Part shown: piece by piece, positions 22,437-60,625 of the stretch | How positions within the stretch are numbered: the first letter of the stretch is position 1 | How the letters are laid out: each line of letters starts with the position of its first letter | NCBI GenBank assembly: GCA_916048095.2 | Contig: OU696588.1 | Span: forward strand, 7,715,501 to 7,779,500 | Reading direction: 5' to 3' | Source of the DNA: Sacculina carcini | Taxonomy: Eukaryota; Arthropoda; Thecostraca; Sacculinidae | DNA length: 64,000 nt | The notes under the pieces: generated by a model | What the model saw: the letters and a program-made list of their open reading frames with translations, nothing else | Database searches by the model: none | Told to the model about the DNA's origin: nothing | Program-made: the position numbers and the translations under genes

Positions 22437-23727
22437 GGGTGGTATACAGATGTTCGGATATGCTTGATATTGCAGAACATATTCAATTGATTGATCACCT
22501 CATTGCAAAATTCTGATCCATTATCACTGCCAATGACACGGGGACAGGAATGACGGGGAATAATATCTTCAATTAAAATTCTACATATTTGATCCGCAGA
22601 CTTGTCTGGTACTGGGAAGGATTCGGGGAATCCGGAAAAATGATCAACGATATTTATTATGAACTTATTTTCAGCATAACTCAAAGGGAATGGACCGCAA
22701 CAATCAATTGAAATATTTTCAAAGGGATAATGAGGGATTTCCCTGTCTTGCAGAGGTGGTTTTTGTTTGTGGAGTTTTCTCATATTACATTGAACGCACT
22801 TTGTGACATACTGAACTACATCCTTATACATATCGGGCCAGAAATATCGTGATCGAATTTTTGTATATGTTTTATCAATTACAAAGTGTCCACCTAAGTA
22901 TCCGTCATGTGCTTCCTTCATTAATAATGGTCTGAAAAGTGATGGAATGCACAACTGCATGCCGGTATGTTTGTTACAATGGTCGGGGTCTGATATGTGA
23001 TACAATAATTCATCATGCATTACAAATGATTTTACTTCTTTTGTTGGTCGTAAGTTGCATTCTTTACCTTTATCATTAAGTATGGTAATTATGGCTGCAA
23101 ACTATTTGTCTTCTCTTTGTAAATTTTTAAGATTGCACCGCACTTTGTGACATACTGAACTACATCCTTATACATATCGGGCCAGAAATATCGTGATCGA
23201 ATTTTTGTATATGTTTTATCAATTACAAAGTGTCCACCTAAGTATCCGTCATGTGCTTCCTTCATTAATAATGGTCTGAAAAGTGATGGAATGCACAACT
23301 GCATGCCGGGATGTTTGTTACAATGGTCGGGGTCTGATATGTGATACAATAATTCATCATGCATTACAAATGATTTGACTTCTTTTGTTGGTCGTAAGTT
23401 GCATTCTTTACCTTTATCATTAAGTATGGTAATTATGGCTGCAAACTATTTGTCTTCTCTTTGTAAATTTTTAAGATTGTTCGAGCTTCTTATAATTTCT
23501 TCACAGTTATCCTCAATATCTTTATTTTCTGGACATGCCTCTATTGTACTACTCAATTGTGCCCCTGCGTAAGTATCAGAATCAATGAGGTTTACTTCAG
23601 TTTCTTCTGTCGGCAATCTTGATAGAGCGTCGGCAACAATATTCTTTGATCCTGGAATATATTCGACATTACATTTATATTCGTCCAGCATGATAGCCCA
23701 TCGTTGTATGCGTGGGTTCCTCATTTC
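22437..23727 (-). pseudogene. Gypsy RNase H end and integrase, duplicated and truncated
   Basis: After ALSRLPTEE, the usual end of RNase H, the frame meets a TAG near 23450. The integrase zinc-binding part (HDGYLGGHF and a later C..C pair) occurs twice because 22795-23138 is repeated as 23139-23482. The 344-bp unit is not a multiple of three, so the frame is broken. The catalytic core follows from the downstream copy with SIDCCGPF and GSDNGSEF, and stops at 22437 where LINE-3 sequence begins. Few differences separate the two repeat copies. Confidence 0.88.
22795..23482. repeat. 344-bp tandem duplication inside integrase
   Basis: CGCACTTTGTGACATACTG begins both units (22795 and 23139). The two units differ at only a few positions in what I compared, so the duplication is young relative to the element. 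Confidence 0.9.
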
Positions 23728-24300
23728 AGATGTAAAAAGATGTTACAACGGCTTATGATCACAATATACGGTGAATTTAGCTTCATACAAATATGGTCGA
23801 AACTTCTGACAAGAGTACACAATGGCATAAGCTTCTTTCTCGATTATCGGCCAGTTCATCTGTGAGTTAGATAGCTGATGTGACAGAAACTGAATCACCC
23901 TTTCTTGTCCATTACCTGTTTCTTGTACTAATGCACTGCCTATTCCAACATCTGAAGCGTCCGTGTATAATTTGAATGGCTTGTTCATGTCTGGGTAATT
24001 TAGTATTGGTGCTTCTCCGAGAGCAATTTTCAATTGCTCAAACGCTTTTTGACACCGACGTGACCATTCAAAGCGTGCATGTTTCCGTGTTAAGGATGTT
24101 AATGGTTTACTAATTTCTGCAAATTTTGATATGAATCTTCTGTAATAACTGGCTAATCCGATAAATGAACGAATGTCTTTTACTGCTCTTGAAGTTTGTA
24201 ATTTATTCAGTGCTATAACTTTGTTAGGATCCGGTTTAATACCACTGGGTGACACTACCTGTCCTAAATAATTAATTTCTGGGCGTAAAAATTCACACTT
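23728..24300 (-). pseudogene. Gypsy pol, RT thumb and RNase H
   Basis: It contains FIGLASYYRRFI and then the RNase H features LYTDASDVGIG, EKEAYAIVYSCQKFRPYL and VYCDHKPL. A third in-frame TAA falls at about 23742. The domain would remove the RNA strand during element replication. Confidence 0.88.
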
Positions 24301-24852
24301 TTACTGCTTTAATTTCAACCTGGCCTTTTTGAGTCGCTCAAATACAATATTCAAGTGCTCTAAGTGTTCCTCGAATGATCTTGGGAATATTATTATATCG
24401 TCCATATAAGCAATACAAAATTTATACTGTATTTCGTGCAGTACAGTATTCATCAGTTCTGAAAACACCGATGGTGCGCAAGCAAGTCCAAACGGCATGT
24501 AATTCCACTCAAAACTCCCTAAGAAACAAGTAAATACTGTCTTTGGAATTGAATCTTTGTGTACTGGAATCTGCCAATATCCTGATTTCAAATCTAGTGA
24601 AGTGAAATACTTCGATCCTCCGAGAGATGCTAATATATCATCGACCCTGGGCAACGGATACCCACTTTTCTTTGTGACCCTGTTCAGTTTCCTATAATCA
24701 ACACATAATCTGAGTGATTCATCCTTCTTTGACACTAATAAAATTGGTGATGCCCAGGGTGATTGGGATGGCTTAATTAGATTAGCATTCAATATTTCGT
24801 TCAAATGTTCCTCTACAAATTGTCGCTGGCTATACGGTAATCGGTACGGTTG
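24301..24852 (-). pseudogene. Gypsy pol, reverse transcriptase part
   Basis: RT motifs appear in order: SPWASPILLVSKKD, LCVDYRKLN, FTSLDLKSGYWQI, MPFGLACAPSVF and the catalytic YMDD near 24400. A second in-frame TAA follows at about 24302, after which the frame again stays open. The domain itself is complete. Confidence 0.9.
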
Positions 24853-25866
24853 TTATTTGATGAGCTTGGCGTTATCTTCAGTCTCTATTTTAATTTCCAT
24901 TAGGTCAGTTTTTCCCAAATCCATGTTTGATTTAGCAAATATATCTATATTTTGTTCTAACAATTGAGAAATTTTCTCTTTCTGTGTAGCAGTCAAATGA
25001 TTCATATTTACTTCCTGTCTTTCATCTGTTTTACATTCCCTGCCCTGCTTCAACTCTGCTACATTGAAATTTTGCGTTGGTTCTCCATAACCAATTACTT
25101 GATTAGCTGGTAAGCTCAGTCGGCGAGTGGAATAATTAACAAAAGAAACGGACACACAATTATTCGTGATACTTGTCACTGTTTGCTTCACATGGAGCAA
25201 TGACCCCATATTGAACGGATATAACTTATGATCCGGTGTTATCACAGGTTCATTACACCTATTGTACCAATTTTCGATATATGCGTCAAATATAGTTGTA
25301 CAAGTCCTAGGATTAATTTTTACAGAAATTTTTAGTCTAATCAAGTGCTTATTTGGTGCATTTAGAGCCGACTTTGACACTAATGGTATTGTACTACCTA
25401 GTATTTTAATCGTGTATGTTTCAAAGTCCAGTTGTACATTGAATTGGCGGAAGAAATCTGATCCTAGAATGCAATCATACTTCAAGTTCTCCACCGCTCT
25501 AAAATCATATTCAGTATTAAATTTAGCAAGACAAATGGGTAATTTAATAGTTCCAGCGTTTTTTAGTCTTGTTCCGGTAATACTAGTCAAGCGTACGGCA
25601 TCGTCCAGTATAATTTTATGCAATTGACTTAATTTCATCACAATTTCTTTTGATATTATTGTTACGTCACACCCAGTATCAATCAATATGTAAATTCGCT
25701 TGCCTCCGACATTTGCATAACACATTGGTGTATTATTATTTATATTAATATTACCAACCAAATGTTCACTGGTTTTAGAAGTGTGAACCACATACTGACC
25801 AGCTTCAATAGCGGTTTTCTTTAGTTTTCCGACTGATTTCTTGCTGGCATCATAAGAGCCCTGCAA
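24853..25866 (-). pseudogene. Gypsy pol, protease part
   Basis: The retroviral-type aspartic protease core is visible as LIDTGCDVTIIS (about 25670) with the later ILGSDFF block. A linker leads towards RT. The frame ends at a TAA near 24855; the same frame continues open beyond it as RT, so this is a point break and not the natural end. Confidence 0.85.
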
Positions 25867-26780
25867 TGTTGTCTATTGTGACCGATTCTATCACAGTGTT
25901 GGCATATTTCTCGTCCGTCTGGGGTCCATGAATATTTTTGTACAGCCTGGAAATTTCGAGGCATTGTTCTTTGCTGATTTGGTTGTTGGTTCCAGTATCT
26001 ATTAATCGGTGGTGGGGGTGGTCCACGCTGCGGATATTGATGTAAGTTATGTCTCTGTGGCCTGATATCCTCGGGTCTAGTATTTATATTCTTTACTTGT
26101 CTGCTTAGTTCGATTACGCACTGTGTTAGCTTCTGAATATCCTTACTCCTTTCAGATTGTTCACATTGAACTGCTCCAATTTCCATGGGTTCTGCGACTT
26201 GTTTACCTCTAAAAAGAGTAAATGTTCGCTCGTTTCTTTGTGCTTCAATTGCAAATTCAGTAGCTTGTTGTAAAGAATCAAAATTTTGTCTTATCAATGC
26301 TCGTGCAATGCTATTGTTTAATATTCCACGCTCAAACACTTCAATCAAAGATTGTTGTGACTCTGATGAATTAATGTCGTTGAATGCTTCTAGACCTAAT
26401 TCCAATAATCTATCTGAGTAGTTAGGAATTAATTCACCCTTTTGTTGTCGACAATGTCGTAGTTTTTCTCGTGCACACGTATTACTTGTATAATCACTAT
26501 ACCTATCCCTGAGGGCTGAACGGAGTGATGACCATGTTATGGTTTCATTATCTGCTATTAATTGTCGCGCAAATCTTCCTGCCGATCCTCCTAGGGTTTT
26601 TATAGCTATATCTAGCATTTGATTATTAGGTGCAGTTAAAGCCTGACTATCCATGTCAGTTGCCCTTTGATAAAATCGACTAGGATTTTCTCCAGAAAAT
26701 TGATGGATATTCTTTACTATATTCGCTGTTGTAATTTCATTAGCAATTATGCCTACCGCTGTAATAAATCTATCATCCAT
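25821..26780 (-). CDS. Gag of the Gypsy element
   Basis: A 319-codon frame starting MDDRF. The first 200 residues are helical and capsid-like (FARQLIADNETITWSSLR, NSIARALIRQNF). A Pro-rich segment (PPPPP) follows, then one CCHC knuckle (CQHCDRIGHNRQHC) near residue 295. It is the structural protein that packages element RNA. Its end overlaps the start of the pol frame by 46 bp in another frame, so pol would need a frameshift. The gag frame itself is intact. Confidence 0.9.
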   Translation of the reverse strand: MDDRFITAVGIIANEITTANIVKNIHQFSGENPSRFYQRATDMDSQALTAPNNQMLDIAIKTLGGSAGRFARQLIADNETITWSSLRSALRDRYSDYTSNTCAREKLRHCRQQKGELIPNYSDRLLELGLEAFNDINSSESQQSLIEVFERGILNNSIARALIRQNFDSLQQATEFAIEAQRNERTFTLFRGKQVAEPMEIGAVQCEQSERSKDIQKLTQCVIELSRQVKNINTRPEDIRPQRHNLHQYPQRGPPPPPINRYWNQQPNQQRTMPRNFQAVQKYSWTPDGREICQHCDRIGHNRQHCRALMMPARNQSEN

Positions 26781-26916
26781 TTTTACTTTACCTTAATTAT
26801 GCTTCTGGATAAAGGCAAGGTTTAAGGAAAATTAAGATACCACTCACCTCACAATTTTGAGCCACCGGTGGAAGTGACCGAGTTTCGACTATGCCGAGAA
26901 GATAAACACAATTAAA

Positions 26917-26938
26917 GATCCGGGTCACGGCACCAAAT
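26917..26938 (-). other. Probable primer-binding site of the Gypsy element
   Basis: Reading minus, TGGTGCCGTGACCCGGAT starts two bases from the presumed LTR edge and has the form of the complement of a tRNA 3' end (it begins TGG, for CCA). Which tRNA it pairs with was not determined. Confidence 0.6.
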
Positions 26939-27002
26939 GTAACGATAGTGATATGTTGTGATGTTGATCTTCATCGTTCGGCTGATCGTGATGTCTTGAT
27001 AT

Positions 27003-27260
27003 TTCTTGGACAGGAGCAATCGGCGGTCATTGAGGGCTGCATTTTTGAATTTTCACGGCTTTTGCCTTTTAGAACTATTTATTGAATTTTATGTTTTGAC
27101 ATTCACATTCATTTCTTTCATCATCACCCATATTTGTTTCATTGTTCCATTCTTCATATTCATTAATTAATGTGCTTTCACTTTCAATAGACTGGGGGGT
27201 GCCGTATGGTCCTAGAGGCCGGTGCACCCCAAAACACAAATCAACAACAACAACAACAAC
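27003..27260 (+). mobile_element. LINE-3 3' tail, copy 2 (5' truncated)
   Basis: It starts at about GGACAGGAGCAATCGG and ends in a (CAA)n run at 27242-27260. It lies just beyond the LTR edge of the Gypsy element, probably inside that LTR. Confidence 0.8.
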
Positions 27261-28539
27261 GGCACCACAAATTGCAGTAGTGTTTCCCTCAATTGGCACA
27301 AGATCGTAGGCATGACACCAGGTTGTCGCGTTTCTACTTCTGAATGTTGAGATAGTCCAGTATTTTCCAATAGCTCGCGTTGATAGCTCTCCCCCACGGA
27401 GGTCTGCCGGTCCAGATTGTTGAAAAAACGTAAACACTGTATTTGTCAAAAGCAGCAGCGTAGCGATGCGATGCGATATCAAATAATACACACGGACGAT
27501 AGTGGCCAAACAGGCCAAACACAAAACACTATCGACCAAGCCACAACAAGGCCCATCACAAGTAAACGTATCGGCAAAAATGACCGAACAAGGCCAAATG
27601 ACCTCGAGAATTGCTCGTACAACTCTTTTATGGAACGCGTGACGGACGACTGAGGCGTAGCTAGTGCAAGCGCGTACCTATGTTTCTCACCGGCTGGTTG
27701 GTGTTAGTTTTCTCATAAATTGCTGACTAGTATTCCCTGGGTGGACAAATTGGGATTCCCTGCTGTTGTTTTCGGCGGTTAAACTCTTCATTGAACGGGT
27801 AATACAATTCTCTTAGAGTGGCGTGATTCCTCTGTACGCTCTGGTCATTACGTGTTAAGCGTAGACAAGTCCGGGGTTGACACATTTATATGAGATGGAT
27901 TTATCCATTCCTTCACGCACCTGCATGCATGGTGGATTTATGCATTCGTTCACACACCTTCACAGCCCTGCATTTCTTCACGCACGCTAGTTGCTTGCAG
28001 TAGCACGTCGCCGTCCGCCACGGGCTCATATTACATGCTGACTAAGCATAGGCGTTCGGGGTTGCCACTCTTCTTGCGACTCACACACAGATGCTCTACA
28101 AGCAATTATATAATTATCGAGTTTACATATAAATATGACAAAATAAATGAAATTAAGCATAGCTTTGCTACAACATCGCATATCCGGTCGCCACACAGAT
28201 TTTCGCTTTCACGGCCAGCATGGCACCGGATCTTCTACTGTTATTGATCTTATGAATTTTGTTGCAACGGAGAAGTGTTTTGTGAAGGTTTGATATTATC
28301 TGTCGCTTTGATTGTTTTTGCAGTTCAAATTATTCGTGTATTCCATGTATGTATAAATACTCTTCTAGATAGAGTATACCACAGCGAAAACCATCGATCC
28401 CATACCGCTGCTTGATTTTTGTACGCAGTATTTCAAATAAGGACAACTGTTTTTATATGGTCTTGTGAAATATGTATGTGATTACATTTTTAAAACTGGT
28501 TGATGCATTTCAGTTTCATCGTTTGTTATTTTTGGTTAG
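27261..28539. other. No gene recognised; upstream of the first kinase exon found
   Basis: It contains (CAA)n-adjacent sequence that may be the rest of the Gypsy LTR, and then ordinary mixed sequence. The missing first exon of the glycerol kinase, which should encode the G-x-D-Q-G-T-x-S-x-R loop, was looked for here and not found. The small ORFs show no domain. Confidence 0.5.
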
Positions 28540-55640
<27,101 letters not shown>

Positions 55641-55641
55641 G

Positions 55642-55733
<92 letters not shown>
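55641..55733. repeat. (TA)n microsatellite at the kinase exon h donor
   Basis: A pure TA run of about 90 bp starting four bases after the proposed splice donor. Confidence 0.97.
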
Positions 55734-55734
<1 letters not shown>

Positions 55735-56415
55735 CAAGTCGCTGAACAGTAGTGGATTCTCTTAGTGCTTGAGATTGTCACCATGTTGGATCATCTTGGT
55801 GACTATTTTTTTGCTCTGGTGAATTGAAACATTCAAGTAAGCCAACAGTCGAATGAACATAAAATGTAATCGAACTAGAAACATGCATAAAATCAATATA
55901 CATTGAATGAGACCATTCAACGTACAGATGCTAATTATTTGTGTTGTCAAAAGTAACGTAAAAATACTAAAACAATTTTATATTCGACTATATTGTAGGC
56001 TTGGGAGGCCTCTAGCCTTTATATTGCCCAAGCCTAGCTTCCAAGCCTCCATTCTTAGTAAACCCCGGTTTATATACCTACGAACACATGTCGTTGGCAC
56101 CATATACCACAAGCAAATGCCAACTGGCCAAACCGCTCGAACTACACAACCGGGACACAAGCTATTTCTAAACGCGATCTGACAGTACACAGGCGTGCTG
56201 CCTCGAGATGATCAGCCAAGTCAGACGTACAAAAAAGGGTCATTAATTACTGTCATACATACTCCACTCGTGCCAAACATACCAGGCGCTGTGTAATACT
56301 GGCGTCGCTCTAATACATAAATTAGCCTAACGACAGCTGCACAAGCAGGCCGCGAAAGAACGCGAAAGTAAACTGACAGCTAGAAAACTGGACTGATTAT
56401 AACTTTGTTATACCT
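55734..56415. other. No gene seen
   Basis: Mixed sequence after the (TA)n run. A 70-codon minus-strand frame (55978-56190) has no recognisable domain. The next kinase exon, expected to contain a FQTR motif, is not here. Confidence 0.5.
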
Positions 56416-56796
56416 TTTCATTCTCCTTCCCTGCTATCTGACGTGATTTCTGATATTTCTTCTTGGGCTGCATATCGCCATTTTTTCATCAACACTTCAA
56501 AATCTGAGTTTCTCCCTCTTCATCCTCCGCGCGTTAGTCCTCCGCTGCTCTCAGTTCCCCTAGTCGTTACCGTTCGTAACCTGGGTATTGTTTTTTATTC
56601 TTTGCTTTACTTCGTAGGTAACATTCGCTCCGTCGCACTTGTCGTTTGATCCTACGTTCACTCTATCCCATTCGTCACTGTCTCGATCAATATTCATCTA
56701 TTAAGCTTGTGAATTCCGTTATACTCTCTAGATTGGACTGTCACAACTCACTATACTTGAGTTTACGTCGTTCTCTAAAAATACTACAACACGTTC
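56416..56796 (+). pseudogene. L2-like LINE fragment, thumb region
   Basis: DISSWAAYRHFFINTSKSE and VRNLGIVF, then in another frame SLYPIRHCLDQYSSIKL and LKILQHVL, match the region after the RT catalytic box of LINE-4. It stops exactly at the TTAA where the piggyBac terminus begins. Confidence 0.75.
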
Positions 56797-58856
56797 TTAA
56801 CCCATTTACGCCGAGAATAACGAATAACAATTACGCCGAGAATAATAATGTTTTCAAATTGGTTTATAACTTGTTAACAGATTGGTTTATAAATATTGAG
56901 TAAAAAGTATGTAAAATAAACAAAAGGGCATACATTTATATGTACAAAGTATAGTTTAGGATACTCGTATATGGCCGTGATCATATGGGCACGCTCGACA
57001 CGAGGGGGTACAAAAACGAACTATTTTCAAATGCGGGGTATAATGATAATATTCATCCATTTGAACATATAAGGCATTGATATTACTACATATTCAATGT
57101 ATATATATTATTGAAAAATGAAGGTAAATAAAATTAAAAATACATATATTCATCATGACAACAAATATCCACTTGAACTGATATGCGGTTTTAGACGTAT
57201 TAGGAACCAAATTATTGCGTGTGATAACACTGGAAACATTGCAAGCATAGCCCAGCATTGCATTTTGAGCAGGTCATGCATACGGTAAAGCTGCATTCAT
57301 CGCCGTGGCAACTACGACGGTTAAATGGAACTGGGAAATGATCCGTCCTGTCATACCTGGCATCATTGAATCCTGGCCGCGGTGAAATAGTTTTCATGTC
57401 ACTTTTCATGGGATCAGTTTGAAACCTAGACAAATATGGCATTGCCACTTTTTGTTTGAAATGGATATGATCTTGTTCTGAATCCCAAGATCCCAAGATA
57501 GCCAAGATCCAAGACTTTTGAATTGAAACGTCGACTAGCCGGGAAAACAAACTCCACCACCACTTTTTACCTCTGAGTCCCGGTCGCAGTTGATGTTTTG
57601 GTCCATCTTATCTGTTCCGTCCGTTGAATGATCCGTTCCGTCCGTTGTTGTATGATTTTACTGCTTTTGGGATTTCGATGTCAACATACTTGGTTTTTGC
57701 TTTGACCAGCGCTCCACCTTACCAACGGGTAATCTTCTATGGAGAGTGGACGCAACAGTTACAACAGCGTTGTGTTTCCATCTAGTAACTGATGTTCTCG
57801 GAGCCCATAGTTCCCGTGACACACTCGGCGTAACCTCTCTCTTTCTTGTCAACTGTATTCGTATCAAGAATAGGGCATGATTTTTCGATCCTGTTCTTCA
57901 TCATGTACGACGGAACAGGTTCCGTCGTACCCACGGGTTTTTATTTCTTGAAACAACGGAAGGGTAGTACACAAATTATCAGTGAGCAGGTGGTATGGAA
58001 GAGCCTTTTTTTCATCACTGTACATATTCAGAAGATGAAGTACTGTAGCAGAGCATTTTCCATATTTGTTTTCTAATTCTTCGTCTCCTTGGTGAGTCTT
58101 CCCTTGGTAAGGATCAAATGCAATAATATACCCTTCGATTGTGTTTTGACTCCATATCTTATAACCGAACTTCATGGGTTTGTTGCGAATGGCCTGCTTG
58201 CAACTGTGTTTACCAAAATATTCCACCATCGCTTCGTCGTGTGAAATATTTCTCTCAGGAACGTAATGTTCCATAAACTTACGCTGAAAATGATTTATCA
58301 AAGGACGCAGTTTAGCATACTTATCATTTTTATCGAGGTCATCAGTTGCATTGAAATGAATGCTTCATAATTTCGTCAAATCTGTTTCGATGCATGGCGC
58401 TGCTGCTGGCATTGTGAACATCCTGAGACTGAGACCAATACATTCTACGTGGTGGCACTGGATGATATCCTGAGACAATTAGTATTCCTAAAATACTCCC
58501 AATTCTTCAATCGCAACCGAAATATCCGGCCAATTCTTATTCATGCAATACTTCGTCATCTGCTTCTTACAATCATCGAGCAGTTCATCACTGAAAAATA
58601 ACTCACAGTTCTGTTTCGCTCATTTGGTTGTAGGGGCTATAGTCACCTTCAGGGAATTGAGATTGACCCAGAAGTTTGTCTTCTTTTTTCTATTTTGGTT
58701 TTGCAGGTGCTTATTTCGAAAGTCTTCTCTTTTTCCTCGTTGGTTGCGTATTCTCTTCAACCTCGTCTTCGGTGTCGCTCTTGTTCCGATACCTCAACTC
58801 TACTGGCGCTAATAATTGGTTACCAGACATATTTTCAGGGTACATATTTTGTGGAC

Positions 58857-58860
<4 letters not shown>
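56797..58860 (-). mobile_element. piggyBac-like element, decayed
   Basis: A TTAA target (56797-56800) is followed by CCCATTTACGCCGAGAATAA, and TTACGCCGAGAATAA recurs 30 bp inside, like the subterminal repeats of piggyBac. The transposase lies on the minus strand. The other terminus was not found; a (GT)n run follows at 58860. Confidence 0.75.
57205..58830 (-). pseudogene. piggyBac transposase, several frameshifts
   Basis: Reading minus, an acidic start (SDTEDEVEE) and KKRRLSK basic patch are near 58711-58780, and PPRRMYWS and NRFDEIMKHSFQCN near 58370-58450. The DDE core is at 57864-58301 with first Asp in SHDEAMVEYFGK and second in LTDNLCTTLPLF. A third-Asp region, KMDQNI in a shifted frame, is near 57600, then RGKKWWW and LVDVSIQKSWIL. 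The C-terminal Cys-rich finger CMTCSKCNAGLCLQC ends at 57212. At least two stops and two shifts break it. Confidence 0.85.

Positions 58861-58923
<63 letters not shown>
58860..58923. repeat. (GT)n microsatellite
   Basis: A pure GT run of about 63 bp between the piggyBac remnant and an L2-like LINE fragment. Confidence 0.97.
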
Positions 58924-58924
<1 letters not shown>

Positions 58925-58925
<1 letters not shown>

Positions 58926-59690
58926 GTATATTCTCTTTCCATCCTCTAATAGTACCTCTAACTTCTCTTAGTATACCTCTATCCTGCTCTGTACGTAGTC
59001 TTGGTATCATTCTTGATAGCTCTCTTTCTTTTGATTCACACATCTCTGACATTATTAGGTGCTTTAACTTTCAACTTAGGCGTATCTATTCCATTCGTAG
59101 ATATATAACTATCTCTGCTGCCTCTAAGTTAGCTAACTCATTCATCCTTTCTCAATTCAGTATTGCTGTTCTCTTCTACTATCACTCAACCACCGCCAGC
59201 TTAGGAAACTTCAATCTATTATAAATAAAGCTTGTCGTATGATTAATCTTTATTTAATCTTTATTTAATATTTAATCTTCCTTCGGGTTATCATGTCTCT
59301 TCTTCTCTACACAAACTTAAGTTAGTTCCAATCAAGGCTCTTATTGAGTATCGTATTTATTTGTTTGTTCGTTATTCAGCTCTTCATCTTCGTAAGTCTA
59401 CGTATCTGTTTGACCTTTTGTCTTATAAAACCTCATATCTTTCTCTTAGGTCTTCTAACGATCCTTTTCTACTAGTTGAACCTCCCTTTCCTTCTAGGCA
59501 TTCTCACTACAATCGTTGTTTCTCTATATTAGGACCTCGTATCTACAATAGGCTTTCTCCCTCAATACGGTCAATCAAATCTATATCTCTTTTCATGAAA
59601 CATGCTAAGAATTTTTTCCTAAGTAAATCTTTTTACTATCTTAATAATAATACGTATATTAGTAAAGATTATAAGGTCTGACAGTTTCCT
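58925..59690 (+). pseudogene. L2-like LINE fragment, C-terminal region
   Basis: VRSLGIILDSSLSFDSHIS and IYSIRRYITISAASKLANSFILSQ match the thumb region of LINE-4. After a decayed stretch, 59361-59681 encodes the C-terminus (LGPRIYNRLSPSIRSI). Several shifts break it. It begins directly at the (GT)n run. Confidence 0.78.
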
Positions 59691-59739
59691 GTTGTCTACT
59701 AGGTCTATTATTTAATTTTTGTGTTCTCACCGAGTTGTC

Positions 59740-60224
59740 TCCGCAGAAATGAGTCAAAGACTCGTGGCTCCTGCCTTCCAAAGATCATATTTCTGTTTGA
59801 ACGTTTGTGTTGTGGTCTGGTTGACAATTTCTTTGGGTAATATGTTCCAATAATCGATTGCCCTGTTTGGAAAGCTGTATTTTTGTATGTCTTTCTTGAT
59901 TCTTTGTTTTTGAAGGCCGAAATTATGCTTTCTGTTTGATTTTGAGTGTCGAAATATGTTTTCGTTCTGAATTTATTCTTTTTTTGTTAGGCATCTATAA
60001 ATGGTGATCAAATCGCCTCGTTTTCTTCTGTCTTCTAATGTTGGTAATGCCAGTTTCTGTAATCTCTCTGTGTAACTATATTTTTCAAGGGTTTTTATTG
60101 TTCTAGTGGCCGACCTTTGTACTCTTTCCAGTTTAACGATGTGTTTTTGTAAGTGCGGACTCCAGAATGCGGCTGCATACTCCAACGCTGGGCGGACTGT
60201 AGACACGATCAGTTTTTTCATCAT
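59740..60224 (-). pseudogene. CR1-like LINE C-terminal fragment A
   Basis: Reading minus, STVRPALEYAAAFWSP, RVQRSATRTIKTL and RRKRGDLITIYR are the familiar post-RT region. After the stop at 59973 a shifted frame continues with KYSFPNRAIDYWNILP. The upstream side passes directly into GT/CA-rich sequence. Confidence 0.8.
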
Positions 60225-60480
60225 TTCCTGTGCATCTATGTGTGTGCATCTATGTGTCTCTCTATCTTGTTTATGTATGTCTTCCCATTGTATGTTCTGT
60301 CTGTATTTTGCTCTGTGAGCTCCGCTATCTGTGTTCTGTGACTTCCGCTATCTGTGTTTGTGTGTCTGTTTTGTTGTGTCCCTTTCTGTCTGTTTGAATG
60401 TTTGTCTGTGTGAAAGAAACATTTTTTCAAAGAAACATATATTGGCGCTCAGACTGTTAGTATGGAGCGCTGCTCCAATT
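60225..60480. repeat. GT-rich low-complexity tract
   Basis: Cryptically repetitive TGTG/TCTG sequence. Frames here are repeat products. Confidence 0.75.
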
Positions 60481-60625
60481 CACAATACATAATAAACTAT
60501 ATACATCGCAAATATATACACAATAACAATATATAACAGTATTAGTTTGAAAATTCATAAAATGTCCTTATCAGCAGTGCATACGATCATATCAAAGACC
60601 ATGTAAGGTCCATCGCAATTGGTTA

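Larger units (their letters stand above)
22437..26940 (-). mobile_element. Gypsy-type LTR retrotransposon, broken
   Basis: On the minus strand the order is gag, protease, RT, RNase H, integrase, which is the Ty3/Gypsy order. A primer-binding site TGGTGCCGTGACCCGG lies at about 26922-26937, next to the presumed LTR end TCGTTACA (26940). Integrase is cut off at 22437 by the LINE-3 tail, and no 3' LTR is seen. At least four in-frame stops and a 344-bp tandem duplication break pol. No env-like frame was seen. Confidence 0.9.

Noticed and set aside
27075-27539. 154-codon minus-strand frame beside the LINE-3 tail
   Set aside because: It is partly the reverse of the LINE-3 tail and (CAA)n run, and has no domain.
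28210-28260. Possible first exon of the glycerol kinase (reading GQHGTGSSTVID)
   Set aside because: It loosely recalls the DQGTSS loop but lacks the Asp-Gln pair, has the wrong spacing to the next exon and no donor in the required phase.
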